Of a stretch of DNA of 64,000 nucleotides, positions 42,393 through 50,198 are shown piece by piece (position 1 is the stretch's first letter; each line of letters starts with the position of its first letter). The translations under genes and the position numbers were made by a program. A model generated the notes under the pieces. That model saw nothing but the letters and a program-made list of their open reading frames with translations, was not told the origin of the DNA and ran no database searches. The DNA is from Streptomyces sp. NBC_00440 (GTDB lineage: Bacteria; Actinomycetota; Actinomycetes; Streptomycetales; Streptomycetaceae). The stretch is from NCBI RefSeq assembly GCF_036014215.1, contig NZ_CP107921.1:977501-1041500 (forward strand), written 5' to 3'.

Positions 42393-42418
42393 GGAATCTT
42401 TACCGCCGACCGGACGTT
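42393..42418 (+). promoter_or_regulatory. sigmaR-type promoter of rbpA
   Basis: GGAAT (42393-42397), 18 bases, GTT (42416-42418) matches the SigR consensus GGAAT-N18-GTT exactly. It lies about 62 bases before the rbpA start. rbpA is a known sigmaR target in S. coelicolor, so thiol-oxidative induction is expected. Confidence 0.8.
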
Positions 42419-42479
42419 GACCGGATGACGACGACAGCGACACCTGTCCTGTGGGCGACAAGCCCGGGAGGCACGATTC

Positions 42480-42854
42480 ATGAGTGAGCGAGCTCTTCGC
42501 GGCACGCGCCTCGTGGTGACCAGCTACGAGACCGACCGCGGCATCGACCTGGCTCCGCGCCAGGCGGTGGAGTACGCATGCGAGAACGGACATCGCTTTG
42601 AGATGCCGTTCTCTGTAGAGGCGGACATTCCGCCCGAGTGGGAGTGCAAGGCGTGCGGCGCCCAAGCACTCCTGGTAGACGGGGACGGCCCTGAGGAGAA
42701 GAAGGGCAAGCCCGCGCGCACGCACTGGGACATGCTCATGGAGCGGCGCACCCGCGAGGAGCTGGAGGAGGTGCTGGCCGAGAGGCTGGCCGTCCTTCGT
42801 TCCGGCGCCATGAACATTGCCGTGCATCCGCGGGACAGCCGCAAGTCCGCGTAA
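42480..42854 (+). CDS. rbpA: RNA polymerase-binding protein RbpA
   Basis: A 124-residue RbpA. It binds RNA polymerase and group 1/2 sigma factors and stabilises the open complex in actinobacteria. Visible features are the N-terminal tail RGTRLVVTSYETDRGIDLAPRQ, a core with cysteines CENGHRF and CKACG, the basic linker KKGKPARTHWDMLMERR that contacts DNA, and the C-terminal sigma-interaction helix EELEEVLAERLAVLR. GGGAGG precedes ATG 42480. A long hairpin follows. Confidence 0.97.
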   Translation: MSERALRGTRLVVTSYETDRGIDLAPRQAVEYACENGHRFEMPFSVEADIPPEWECKACGAQALLVDGDGPEEKKGKPARTHWDMLMERRTREELEEVLAERLAVLRSGAMNIAVHPRDSRKSA

Positions 42855-42889
42855 CGCCCAGGCGTTCGCGTACAGCACGACCACATCAG

Positions 42890-42937
42890 GAGCTGAGGGC
42901 TCCGGCACACTTCAGGGTGTGCCGGAGCCCTCAGCTC
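42890..42937. terminator. strong bidirectional terminator between rbpA and fxsA
   Basis: A perfect 21-bp stem (42890-42910 with 42917-42937) closed by a 6-base loop and followed by TTT. It begins GAGCTGAGGGCTCCGG. It lies between converging rbpA and fxsA and is the strongest terminator in the window. Confidence 0.9.
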
Positions 42938-42990
42938 TTTGCATGGGGGGCGCGCGGCCCGCAGCTCCTGGTATGTCCTGCGGGGCGGCG

Positions 42991-43563
42991 TCAGGGCGTC
43001 AGCGGCGGGCGGGGGCCCTCGTCGTCCCGGTGGGAGCCGGGGCGGTCGTCGTTCTTGATGACCTCGCCCTGGACGACCTTGCCGTCCGGGCGGTGCATCC
43101 GCGCCTGCTGGAAGGCGTCGCCGACGGTGCCCGGCGCCGCCCTGCCCATCCGGCGCTCCAGGGTCCGCTCGGTGTACCGGCTCAGCGCCGACCGCAGGGG
43201 CGGCACCAGCAGCAGGAGCCCCACCGCATCGGTGATCAGCCCGGGGAGCATGATCAGCAGCCCCGAGAGCATCAGGAAGCCGTTCCCGCCCTCGCGCTCC
43301 TGCGCCGGCGGCGCTCCCGACTGCTGCCGCTGGACCGTCTCCGTCAGATTGCGGAAGGCCCGCCGCCCGGCCCGCTTGACGACGGCGGCGCCGAGCACCA
43401 GACCGCCGACGAGCAGGAAGAGCACGGTGAGCCCGCCCACCGCGTCGGCCACCAGGAGCAGCAGCCAGATCTCAAGGACCACCCAGACGGCGATGCCCAG
43501 CGGTACGAAGGTGCGCGCCCGGGAGCGCTTGGGAGCGGTCGGGGGCCGTGTGCCGGTCGTCAT
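42991..43563 (-). CDS. fxsA: FxsA family membrane protein
   Basis: A 190-residue FxsA protein. The conserved N-terminal membrane pair (PLGIAVWVVLEIWLLLLVAD; GLTVLFLLVGGLVLGAAVV) and LMLSGLLIMLPGLITDAVGL mark the family, followed by a hydrophilic tail. FxsA in E. coli relieves phage T7 exclusion when overproduced; its normal role is unclear. ATG 43563 is used; GGGAG lies very close to it. Confidence 0.9.
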   Translation of the reverse strand: MTTGTRPPTAPKRSRARTFVPLGIAVWVVLEIWLLLLVADAVGGLTVLFLLVGGLVLGAAVVKRAGRRAFRNLTETVQRQQSGAPPAQEREGGNGFLMLSGLLIMLPGLITDAVGLLLLVPPLRSALSRYTERTLERRMGRAAPGTVGDAFQQARMHRPDGKVVQGEVIKNDDRPGSHRDDEGPRPPLTP

Positions 43564-43609
43564 GCTCCCAGTGTGCCTGCAGGCGCGCACGGATGACGTG
43601 CTGGGGAGC

Positions 43610-44377
43610 TCAGGAAGGCTCCCGCCCCAGCAGGCGGGAGGCCCGCGAGCCGACCCCCCAGGCCGTCACCCGCCACAGCGCCTCCACGACGATGTCCTTG
43701 CTCATCTTGGAGTCGCCGATCTCGCGCTCGACGAAGGTGATCGGGACCTCCACGACATGGCAGCCCGCCTCGACGGCCCGCCGGGCGAGGTCCACCTGGA
43801 AGCAGTACCCCTGGGACGACACCTCGTCGAGGCCGAGTTCCTGCAGGGTCTCCTTGCGGAACGCCCGGAAACCACCGGTGACATCGCGGATCGGTACGCC
43901 GAGCAGCAGCCGCGAGTACGTACTGCCGCCCCGCGAGAGCAGTTCCCGGGACTTGGGCCAGTTGACGACCCGTCCGCCCGGCATCCACCGCGAGCCGAGC
44001 ACCAGGTCGGCGCCCTTCAACGCGGTGAGCAGGCGGGGAAGTTCCTCGGGCTGGTGCGAACCGTCGGCGTCCATCTCCACGAGGACGCCGTACCCGTGCT
44101 CGATGCCCCAGCGGAAGCCGGCGAGATACGCGGCGCCGAGGCCTTCCTTGCCCTTCCGGTGCAGCACCTGGACCTGCGGGTCGTCCCCCGCCAGCTCATC
44201 AACGATCTTCCCGGTGCCGTCCGGGCTGTTGTCGTCGGCGACCAGAATGTCCGCCTCCGGCACCGCGGCGCGAACCCGGGCAACGATCGGCTTGATGTTC
44301 TCGGCCTCGTTGTAGGTCGGAATGATGACCAAGGCCTTGCCGAGCGGACCGAATCGCCGCTCACCGCCGTCGTTCAC
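43610..44377 (-). CDS. ppm: polyprenol monophosphomannose synthase (GT2, Ppm1-like)
   Basis: A 255-residue GT2 glycosyltransferase. It has IIPTYNEAENI, the DDNSPDGTG metal/nucleotide site and MDADGSHQPEELPRLL, the hallmarks of dolichol/polyprenol-phosphate mannose synthases. It transfers mannose from GDP-mannose to polyprenol phosphate for protein O-mannosylation. In S. coelicolor this activity is required for phage phiC31 infection. No Lnt domain is fused. GTG 44377 has GAGGGG upstream. Confidence 0.93.
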   Translation of the reverse strand: MNDGGERRFGPLGKALVIIPTYNEAENIKPIVARVRAAVPEADILVADDNSPDGTGKIVDELAGDDPQVQVLHRKGKEGLGAAYLAGFRWGIEHGYGVLVEMDADGSHQPEELPRLLTALKGADLVLGSRWMPGGRVVNWPKSRELLSRGGSTYSRLLLGVPIRDVTGGFRAFRKETLQELGLDEVSSQGYCFQVDLARRAVEAGCHVVEVPITFVEREIGDSKMSKDIVVEALWRVTAWGVGSRASRLLGREPS

Positions 44378-44910
44378 TACTGCCCCTCACTGTGTGCCGA
44401 GCCATCACCCTATCCAGCGCCGGGATGGTGGAACGCAGCCGCATCGGCAGGCCCGACTCCCGAGAGGGGAGGGGAACTTCGGATCGGGGCCCGGCGTCCT
44501 TCGGGCCGACCTGGGGCCCGCTGGCTGCGGGTCGACCGAGAGCCGTTGTCTACTGAACGTCCGGGCCCCACCCGGGTCGCACCTGCCCGCGAACTCCTGA
44601 GGAGCAGGGCGGACCCCCTTCCGGCTGAAACCTCCCTCGCCCCCGAGGCGCGGGCGCTGAACCTGGCTCCCAGTGGTGGCACGCCTTCCGGTGTACCGCC
44701 CCATGACCCAGCGGCGTTCGACGACTGCGTGGAGGTTTGCCGGTCGGACGTCCTGTGGTGGACTCGGCCGAACCTACCCGCCGGCGGCCGCTTCCTGTCA
44801 ATACTCGCCCGACCTGCGGTGTTCGGATGAATGACCAGGTCAGTACGGAAGAGCCGCAGGTGGCGGGAGAGACTTTCCGGCATCGATCGGCCGCACGAAA
44901 TGCCGCGATG
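44378..44910. other. 532-base gene-free stretch upstream of ppm
   Basis: I see no supported protein gene here. On the minus strand TAGGGT (44413-44408) is a plausible -10 close to ppm. A stronger pair, TTGACA (44801-44796) and TAGGTT (44776-44771) spaced by 19, lies about 390 bases farther upstream. The interval could hold a long leader or an untranslated RNA. Base composition is like the surroundings. Confidence 0.4.
44771..44801 (-). promoter_or_regulatory. promoter with consensus TTGACA, distal to ppm
   Basis: TTGACA (44801-44796) is a perfect -35 and TAGGTT (44776-44771) a 4/6 -10 with a 19-base spacer. It points toward ppm, with about 390 bases of untranslated sequence in between. Expected start near 44764. 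Confidence 0.45.
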
Positions 44911-46551
44911 TCACTCGTTCGGCCTCACGAAGACAGTTTGTCCGAAGACCACCGTCCGCAGGCAGACCGGGAGTTCGGCGCCAGGGGTGAGGTCCGGCAG
45001 CCCCGGGGTGCCGGAGCGCGGGTCGGTCGACCAGCGGGCCACCCGGTCGTCGGGGGCCTGCACCACCAGGTCGGCGGTGCGCCAGACCGCGTAGTCGGCG
45101 GGGGCGCCGGGCACCAGGACGCCGGTGTCGTCCCGGCCGATGGACCGCCAGCCGCCGCGGGTGTGGGCGGTGAACGCGGCGCGTACGGAGATCCGGTGTC
45201 CGGGGGTCCGGTGGAAGGCCGCGGCCCGGACGTTCCCCCAGGGGTCGAGCGGGGTGACCGGGCTGTCGGAGCCGAAGGCGAGCGGCACACCGGCCCGCAG
45301 CAGGGCCGCGTACGGGTTGAGGGTGCCGGCCCGCTCGGCGCCGAGCCGCTGGGCGTACATCCCGTCGGCGCCGCCCCACGCCGCGTCGAAGGCGGGCTGC
45401 ACGGAGGCGGTGAGACCCAGCTCGGCGAAGGCGGCGACGGTTTCCGGGGTGAGCATCTCGGCGTGCTCGACGCGGTGCCGGGCGGCGCGGACCCGGGCGA
45501 GGCCGAGCTTCTCCGCGGCGGCCCGCACCCCGTCGACCACCGCGGTGAGCGCGGCGTCCCCGATGGCGTGGAAGCCCGCCTGGAGCCCGGCCTCGGTGCA
45601 GGCGGTGACATGGGCGGCGATGTCGGCGGAGTCCAGGTGCGCGGTGCCGGTGTGCGCCGCGTCCGCGTACGGCTCGTGCAGGCAGGCGGTGTGCGAGCCG
45701 AGCGAGCCGTCGGCGAAGAGGTCGCCGGCCGCGCCGACCGCGCCCAGTTCCCTGATGCGCCGGGCGTCCTTGGCGTCGGCGACACGCTCGGCCCAGTAGC
45801 CGAAGACGCGCGGCCCCTTCTCCTGTGCGGCGAGGCGGAGCAGCCCGGTGAAGTCGTCCTCGTCGGAGATGTCGGGCCCGCCGCACTCGTGGAGCGAGCC
45901 GATACCGAGCGAGGCGGCCCGCTCGCGGGCGGCGCGCTGCGCCTCGGTGCGCTGCTCCGGGGTGATCTGCGCGTGGGCCGCCGCACGCACGGCGTGGTGC
46001 GCCGCGCCGGTGAGCGGGGCGTCCGCCCGGTAGCCGGGCAGCGAGGTGACCCTCGGGACCAGATCGAGCAGGGCGCTGGAGACCACGGCCGAGTGGACGT
46101 CGACCCGGGGCAGATAGACCGGCCGGCCACCGGCCGCCTCGTCGAGCGCGGTGCGGGACAGCGGCTGCCCGTCCGGCCAGCCGGACTCGTCCCAGCCGTG
46201 GCCGAGCAGCACCCGGTCACCCGGGCGGTCCGCCGCGTGCTCCCGGACGAGCCGCAGGGCCTCCTGCGCGGTCCGCGCGGCCGACAGGTCGAGGCCGGTG
46301 AGGGCGAGTCCCGTCGATGTCGTGTGGACGTGTGCGTCGGTGAACGCCGGGGTCACCAGGGCCCCTTCGAGGTCGACGGTCTCGTCGACGCCCTTGGCGA
46401 AGGCGTCGGCCGCCCCTTCGGAGCCCACCCAGGCGACGTGCCCGCGTTCCACGACCATCGCGGTGGCGAAGGGGTCGGCGGGGCTGTGGATGTCCCCACC
46501 GCGCAGCAGTACGGTGCGGTGGTCGGCCTGGGGGGCGGTGCTCTCGGTCAT
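44911..46551 (-). CDS. YtcJ-like metal-dependent amidohydrolase
   Basis: A 546-residue amidohydrolase of the YtcJ/EXE group. Metal ligands appear in PAFTDAHVHTTSTG (HxH), HAIGDAALTAVVDG, ARHRVEHAEML and the C-terminal FGSDSPVTPLDPW aspartate. Members hydrolyse N-substituted formamides or related C-N bonds; the substrate here is unknown. ATG 46551 is used (N-terminus MTESTAPQADHRTVL). The Lrp/AsnC gene lies upstream on the same strand, 66 bases away. Confidence 0.9.
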   Translation of the reverse strand: MTESTAPQADHRTVLLRGGDIHSPADPFATAMVVERGHVAWVGSEGAADAFAKGVDETVDLEGALVTPAFTDAHVHTTSTGLALTGLDLSAARTAQEALRLVREHAADRPGDRVLLGHGWDESGWPDGQPLSRTALDEAAGGRPVYLPRVDVHSAVVSSALLDLVPRVTSLPGYRADAPLTGAAHHAVRAAAHAQITPEQRTEAQRAARERAASLGIGSLHECGGPDISDEDDFTGLLRLAAQEKGPRVFGYWAERVADAKDARRIRELGAVGAAGDLFADGSLGSHTACLHEPYADAAHTGTAHLDSADIAAHVTACTEAGLQAGFHAIGDAALTAVVDGVRAAAEKLGLARVRAARHRVEHAEMLTPETVAAFAELGLTASVQPAFDAAWGGADGMYAQRLGAERAGTLNPYAALLRAGVPLAFGSDSPVTPLDPWGNVRAAAFHRTPGHRISVRAAFTAHTRGGWRSIGRDDTGVLVPGAPADYAVWRTADLVVQAPDDRVARWSTDPRSGTPGLPDLTPGAELPVCLRTVVFGQTVFVRPNE

Positions 46552-46617
46552 GGAGAACAGTCTCCCGCCTGCGGAGCACCGGTTCGCGCAGGGGGGCACC
46601 CCGGGCGGCGGGGCGGC

Positions 46618-47058
46618 TCAGATCTCCGGGGGCCGTGCCTCGTACGGGGTGGAGAGCACGACGGTGGTACGGGTGGAGACCCCGGCCAGTGAGCGGATCC
46701 TGGTCAGCAGGTTCTCCAGGGCGAGCGGTGTCGGGACGCGCACCTTGAGGATGTAGTTCTCGTCGCCCGCCACGCTGTGGCAGGCCTCGATCTCGGGGAC
46801 CCCGGCGAGCCGCTCGGCGATGTCGTCCGGGGCGCTCGGGTCGAAGGGCTTCACCGAGATGAACGCGGTGAGCGGCAGTCCCACGGCCTCCGGATCGACC
46901 ACGGCGGCGTAACCGCGGATGACTCCGCGCTGTTCGAGACGGCGTACGCGCTGATGCACCGCCGATGTGGACAGGCCGGTGGCCTTGCCCAGGTCGGTGT
47001 AGCTCATCCGCCCGTCCTTGACGAGCAATTCCACGATGCGGCGATCCAGCTCCTCCAT
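46618..47058 (-). CDS. Lrp/AsnC family transcriptional regulator
   Basis: A 146-residue regulator. The N-terminal HTH is LDRRIVELLVKDGRMSYTDL with TGLSTSAVHQRVRRLEQRG, followed by the RAM ligand-binding/oligomerisation domain (EIEACHSVAGDENYILKVRV). It probably responds to an amino acid. ATG 47058 is preceded by AGGTTGA. A perfect 10-bp hairpin sits 21-49 bases upstream of the start in its leader. Confidence 0.93.
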   Translation of the reverse strand: MEELDRRIVELLVKDGRMSYTDLGKATGLSTSAVHQRVRRLEQRGVIRGYAAVVDPEAVGLPLTAFISVKPFDPSAPDDIAERLAGVPEIEACHSVAGDENYILKVRVPTPLALENLLTRIRSLAGVSTRTTVVLSTPYEARPPEI

Positions 47059-47078
47059 ACGGATCAACCTATGGCCCC

Positions 47079-47107
47079 GGCCCTCTCCGGCACAGCTGGA
47101 GAGGGCC
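47079..47107. other. 10-bp hairpin in the lrp leader
   Basis: GGCCCTCTCC (47079-47088) and GGAGAGGGCC (47098-47107) form a perfect stem with a 9-base loop, 21 bases upstream of the Lrp/AsnC start. As RNA it could act in attenuation or mRNA stability; as DNA it could be a regulator site. Confidence 0.45.
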
Positions 47108-47158
47108 GGTAAGGGTCCCCTGACGCGTTCGTGTGACGAAGGCCACAGGCCTGGAGCC

Positions 47159-47233
47159 GTGTCCGCGGGGAACGCGCGGTTACCGCGGACACCGGGCGGG
47201 AAGTGCTTGCTGTGGTCGAGACCACAGTTATCT
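47159..47233. promoter_or_regulatory. promoter region with two palindromes upstream of the 133-residue gene
   Basis: GTGTCCGCGG (47159-47168) / CCGCGGACAC (47183-47192) is a perfect 10-bp inverted repeat. CTGTGGTCGAGACCACAG (47210-47227) has perfect 8-bp arms and fills the 18-base spacer between TGCTTG (47204-47209) and TTATCT (47228-47233), a possible -35/-10 pair for the plus-strand gene. The second palindrome is a strong operator candidate. Confidence 0.5.
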
Positions 47234-47262
47234 GGTCGGCCCACCCGAGGGGGAGAATCTCC

Positions 47263-47664
47263 ATGCACAAGCTGAAGAGCGTCGATTCCATCGAGCCCGC
47301 GGAGCTCGCGGCCATCGAGAACGATCCAGGTCTCGCGGCCTACGACACCTATGAGATGTACCGGGTGATCTGCCCGGACTGCGCGCAGCCGATCGCCCTC
47401 CTCGCGGGCGAGGTCGCCCTGCCCGAGCACGCGCTCTGCGCAAGCCCCTGGAATCCGTTCGGGCTGACCGCGTGCGTGGGCACCGGCCGTGCGGCGTCGG
47501 ACGCCAAGCCCGCCGACGAGTCCCTGGAGGCCCAGGAGCAGGACACCGCACTCCTGCTGACGCTCCCTCAGGGACTGGACTGGCGCAAGCAGCCGTTCTC
47601 GCACGTCGGCGGGCCGGGCTCACGCCCCGTCAAGGCCGCCAGGCCGGTGCGCGAAGCCGCCTGA
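47263..47664 (+). CDS. conserved hypothetical protein with CxxC
   Basis: A 133-residue soluble protein of unknown function. It contains YRVICPDCAQPIALLAGEVALPEH with a CPDC pair, and a later cysteine near residue 60, so a zinc-ribbon-like or redox role is possible. GAGGGGGAG precedes ATG 47263. The 3' end overlaps the converging phosphotransferase gene by 45 bases. I do not recognise the family with confidence. Confidence 0.75.
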   Translation: MHKLKSVDSIEPAELAAIENDPGLAAYDTYEMYRVICPDCAQPIALLAGEVALPEHALCASPWNPFGLTACVGTGRAASDAKPADESLEAQEQDTALLLTLPQGLDWRKQPFSHVGGPGSRPVKAARPVREAA

Positions 47665-48756
47665 CCAGTCGTACGTTCCCTCCACCAGGGCGGTCAGAGA
47701 CGCCCGGTGCAGGATCATGGCATCCGGGTCCGCGGGGACCCGGACCTCGCCGAAGTGCACCTGCCGGTAGGCGATGCGCAGCATGACGATCGCGTGCCGC
47801 AGCGCCGCGTAGAGCAGATGGAAGTCCATGTCGCGCGGTGTGTGGCCGGTGAGTTCGGCGTACCGCCGCTCGGCGTTCTCCCGGCGCAGCAGGCCGGGCA
47901 GGCCCGGCAGCCCGGACCCCTCGGTGAGGTCCTGGAAGAAGCGGTGCAGATAGACGGTCCAGCCGAGGTCCAGTTCGCAGGGGCCGTATGCGGCCATCTC
48001 CCAGTCGAGCACGGCGGCGGGCTCGAAGCCGTCGTACACGATGTTGCCGATCCGGGCGTCTCCCCAGCACAGGACGGCGGGCCCCTCGTCCCCGGGCCAC
48101 AACTCCTCCAGCCGCTCGAAGGCCGCCTCGATGAGCGGTGAGGGCGGCAGACCGTCCACCACCCAGGCGTAGTAGGCCCGTTGCTCGTCCACATGGCGGC
48201 GCAGCGGACTGCCTTCCCCTGCGGGCAGCAGGAACTCCGCCTCGGTGGCGGGGAACTGCCGGTGCAGCCCCGCCAGGACGCGCAGGGTCCCCTCCTCCAG
48301 CGCGGCGCGTTCGGCGTCGGTCGCGGCGTACAGCCAATTCCCTTCGTACGTATAGGGCATGACGTCGGGCGGGACCCTGCCGTGGGCCTGTTCCATCACG
48401 AAGAACGGCGCGCCCAGCGGCCCCGGGTCCGTTTCCAGCCACAGGACGCGCGGCACCGGGATGTCGGTGTGCGCGGCGACCAGGCTCATCACCCGGTACT
48501 GCCGCTCCATGTCGTAGGCGGGGAAGACGGTGTACGCGGCGGGGTCGGCGGCCAGGCGCAGGGCGCAGGAGTCCACCGGGGCGGCGGGGCCGTCGATACC
48601 GAAGAGCAGGGTCTCGCTTGACATGCCGTTCGACGCGGGGGTCGTGAGGTCGCCGACCCGGGCGCCGGGCAGCCGGGTGCCGAGCCAGACGGCGAGCCTG
48701 CGGCCCAGTTCCTGCGGGTCTCGGGTGGTGGTGCGGGGGCGTGGTGCCGTGGTCAT
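47620..48756 (-). CDS. phosphotransferase family protein (APH/choline kinase fold)
   Basis: A 378-residue kinase-like phosphotransferase. The catalytic loop reads CWGDARIGNIVYD (HxD-type position, with Trp-Gly-Asp) and the metal Asp is in AAVLDWEMAAYGP. N-terminal motifs include ASNGMSSETLLFGI. Members of this group in actinobacteria sit near acyl-CoA dehydrogenase and fatty-acid genes, as here, rather than conferring drug resistance. ATG 48756 has GAGGAG upstream. Downstream of the DUF7064-like gene, 109 bases apart. Confidence 0.85.
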   Translation of the reverse strand: MTTAPRPRTTTRDPQELGRRLAVWLGTRLPGARVGDLTTPASNGMSSETLLFGIDGPAAPVDSCALRLAADPAAYTVFPAYDMERQYRVMSLVAAHTDIPVPRVLWLETDPGPLGAPFFVMEQAHGRVPPDVMPYTYEGNWLYAATDAERAALEEGTLRVLAGLHRQFPATEAEFLLPAGEGSPLRRHVDEQRAYYAWVVDGLPPSPLIEAAFERLEELWPGDEGPAVLCWGDARIGNIVYDGFEPAAVLDWEMAAYGPCELDLGWTVYLHRFFQDLTEGSGLPGLPGLLRRENAERRYAELTGHTPRDMDFHLLYAALRHAIVMLRIAYRQVHFGEVRVPADPDAMILHRASLTALVEGTYDWSGGFAHRPGGLDGA

Positions 48757-48865
48757 GGCGGTGCTCCTCGCTCGGGAAGGGGGTGCGGAGGGAGTGCGGA
48801 CGCGCGGCTGCCCGCGGCGCCCGGCCGGCGTACAGCGCCGCCGGACAAGGCCGTTGGGCGTACGT

Positions 48866-49990
48866 TCAGGGAGCGACCGACGCGTATCCGGTGAATCCGC
48901 TGGGGTCGTGGCGGCCGAAGCTGCCGTGCTCGAAGATGCCGTGGCCGACCCGGCCGTCGAGGGTGAAGCGGGCGGCGTGGTCGGTGACGCCGTAGGCGGC
49001 GGCCGGATGGGCTGCCGGGTCGCTCATGTCGTAGCTGCGCCGGTCGGTCCAGCCGCGCCCCTGCCAAGTGCCGTGCTGCCAGTCGGTGGCCGGCGGGTAG
49101 CCCGCGCCGAGCGCCAGCGGCGACGAGCAGAGCGTTTCGGCGGTCAGCTCCATCGGCCGCCCATCCGGTCCCGTGAGGTGGATCACCGCTCGTTCGGGGT
49201 GGCGGGTGCCGGGCCGGTACTCGATCTCCGTGCGCGGCCAGCCGAGTTGGACGTCATGGCCCCCGTCGCGGACCAGCAGCGCCTCGTTCAGCGTCCGGTA
49301 GCCGTCGGCGTCCTCCTGGGCGATCACCAGGACGAAGCGGTCGTCGAAGCGGACCGGGATCCAGAGCCAGTGGAACCCTTCGGGCCGGTACTCGGCCTCG
49401 GCGCGCCCGCCCTCCTCGCCGGGGATGGGCCGCACACCCCAGCTCCGGTCGCGGGTGCCGGTCCACTCCCCCGCCCCGACCCGTATCTCCTCGCCGCCCG
49501 CGCGGATGACCCCGGAACAGCTGCCGGCCTGCACGAAGCGGCGGCCTTCGAGCATCAGCCGCTCGCCGCGCCGCTGCACATGGTGCGGTTCCCAGACAGC
49601 CGGGAAGTCCGCGGTCCACTCGATGTCGTACGAGAGCGAGTCCGGGTCGGCCGGGTCGGCCGCACAGTGCAGCGTCAGCCGTTGGAGCGGGACGTCGACG
49701 GTGATGCGCAGGGGGCCGACGGAGAGGTTCATCCGGTCGTCGGTGAGTGCGTCCGACGCGCGGACGGCGTGCAGCCGGTCGCCGGTGCGCAGGGTCGCGT
49801 ACGCGTCGATCACACCCGTGTTGGGGTAGACGCCGAGTCCCACCACGAGCAGCGCCCGGCCCCGGTGGTCGAAGACATGGAAGATGCAGCGGTCATAGGC
49901 GTTACGGTCTCCCGTCGCGACGTGCTTCATCGACAACGGCACCTGATGGACGGGGTATTCGTCGAGCGCGATGGGACGGTCGTCGGTCAC
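48866..49990 (-). CDS. DUF7064/AttH-CrtC-like beta-barrel protein
   Basis: A 374-residue protein built mostly of beta strands, resembling the AttH/hydroxyneurosporene synthase-like (DUF7064/7065) lipocalin-type fold. Repeated elements include CIFHVFDHRGRALLVVGLGV, WTGTRDRSWGVRP and FHWLWIPVRFDDRFVLVI. It probably binds a hydrophobic ligand. GTG 49990 has GCAGGAGG upstream. The operator shared with the DUF35/thiolase operon ends 25 bases before the start. Paired with the phosphotransferase, as in other actinobacteria (family knowledge). Confidence 0.7.
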   Translation of the reverse strand: MTDDRPIALDEYPVHQVPLSMKHVATGDRNAYDRCIFHVFDHRGRALLVVGLGVYPNTGVIDAYATLRTGDRLHAVRASDALTDDRMNLSVGPLRITVDVPLQRLTLHCAADPADPDSLSYDIEWTADFPAVWEPHHVQRRGERLMLEGRRFVQAGSCSGVIRAGGEEIRVGAGEWTGTRDRSWGVRPIPGEEGGRAEAEYRPEGFHWLWIPVRFDDRFVLVIAQEDADGYRTLNEALLVRDGGHDVQLGWPRTEIEYRPGTRHPERAVIHLTGPDGRPMELTAETLCSSPLALGAGYPPATDWQHGTWQGRGWTDRRSYDMSDPAAHPAAAYGVTDHAARFTLDGRVGHGIFEHGSFGRHDPSGFTGYASVAP

Positions 49991-50015
49991 GGCATCCTCC
50001 TGCTGACAGGGAAGA

Positions 50016-50031
50016 TGACGGTACGTCAGAA
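50016..50031 (-). promoter_or_regulatory. operator upstream of the DUF7064/phosphotransferase operon
   Basis: On the minus strand TTCTGACGTACCGTCA, with core TGACG-N3-CGTCA. It differs at one position from TTCTGACGTTCCGTCA at 16410-16425 and lies 25 bases before GTG 49990, against 23 bases at the other site. Confidence 0.6.
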
Positions 50032-50198
50032 ATGGCACGTACTGCCAGACCCGGATCGCACCGGATCCGGCCGGCCCGCGGAGTGGCGGGATCCGGCCGG
50101 CCCCGGACGGGCGGCGTGCGCACCGCCCTTGACGGCGCGAACAGACGCCCGACGGCGCGGGGCGGTGACCGCGCGCCGCCGCTCCGCGTTGACCGTGC

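Noticed and set aside
44410..44883. 157-codon minus-strand frame upstream of ppm
   Set aside because: Composition is Ser/Arg/Pro-rich without any domain pattern or ribosome site, as expected for chance frames in high-GC DNA.
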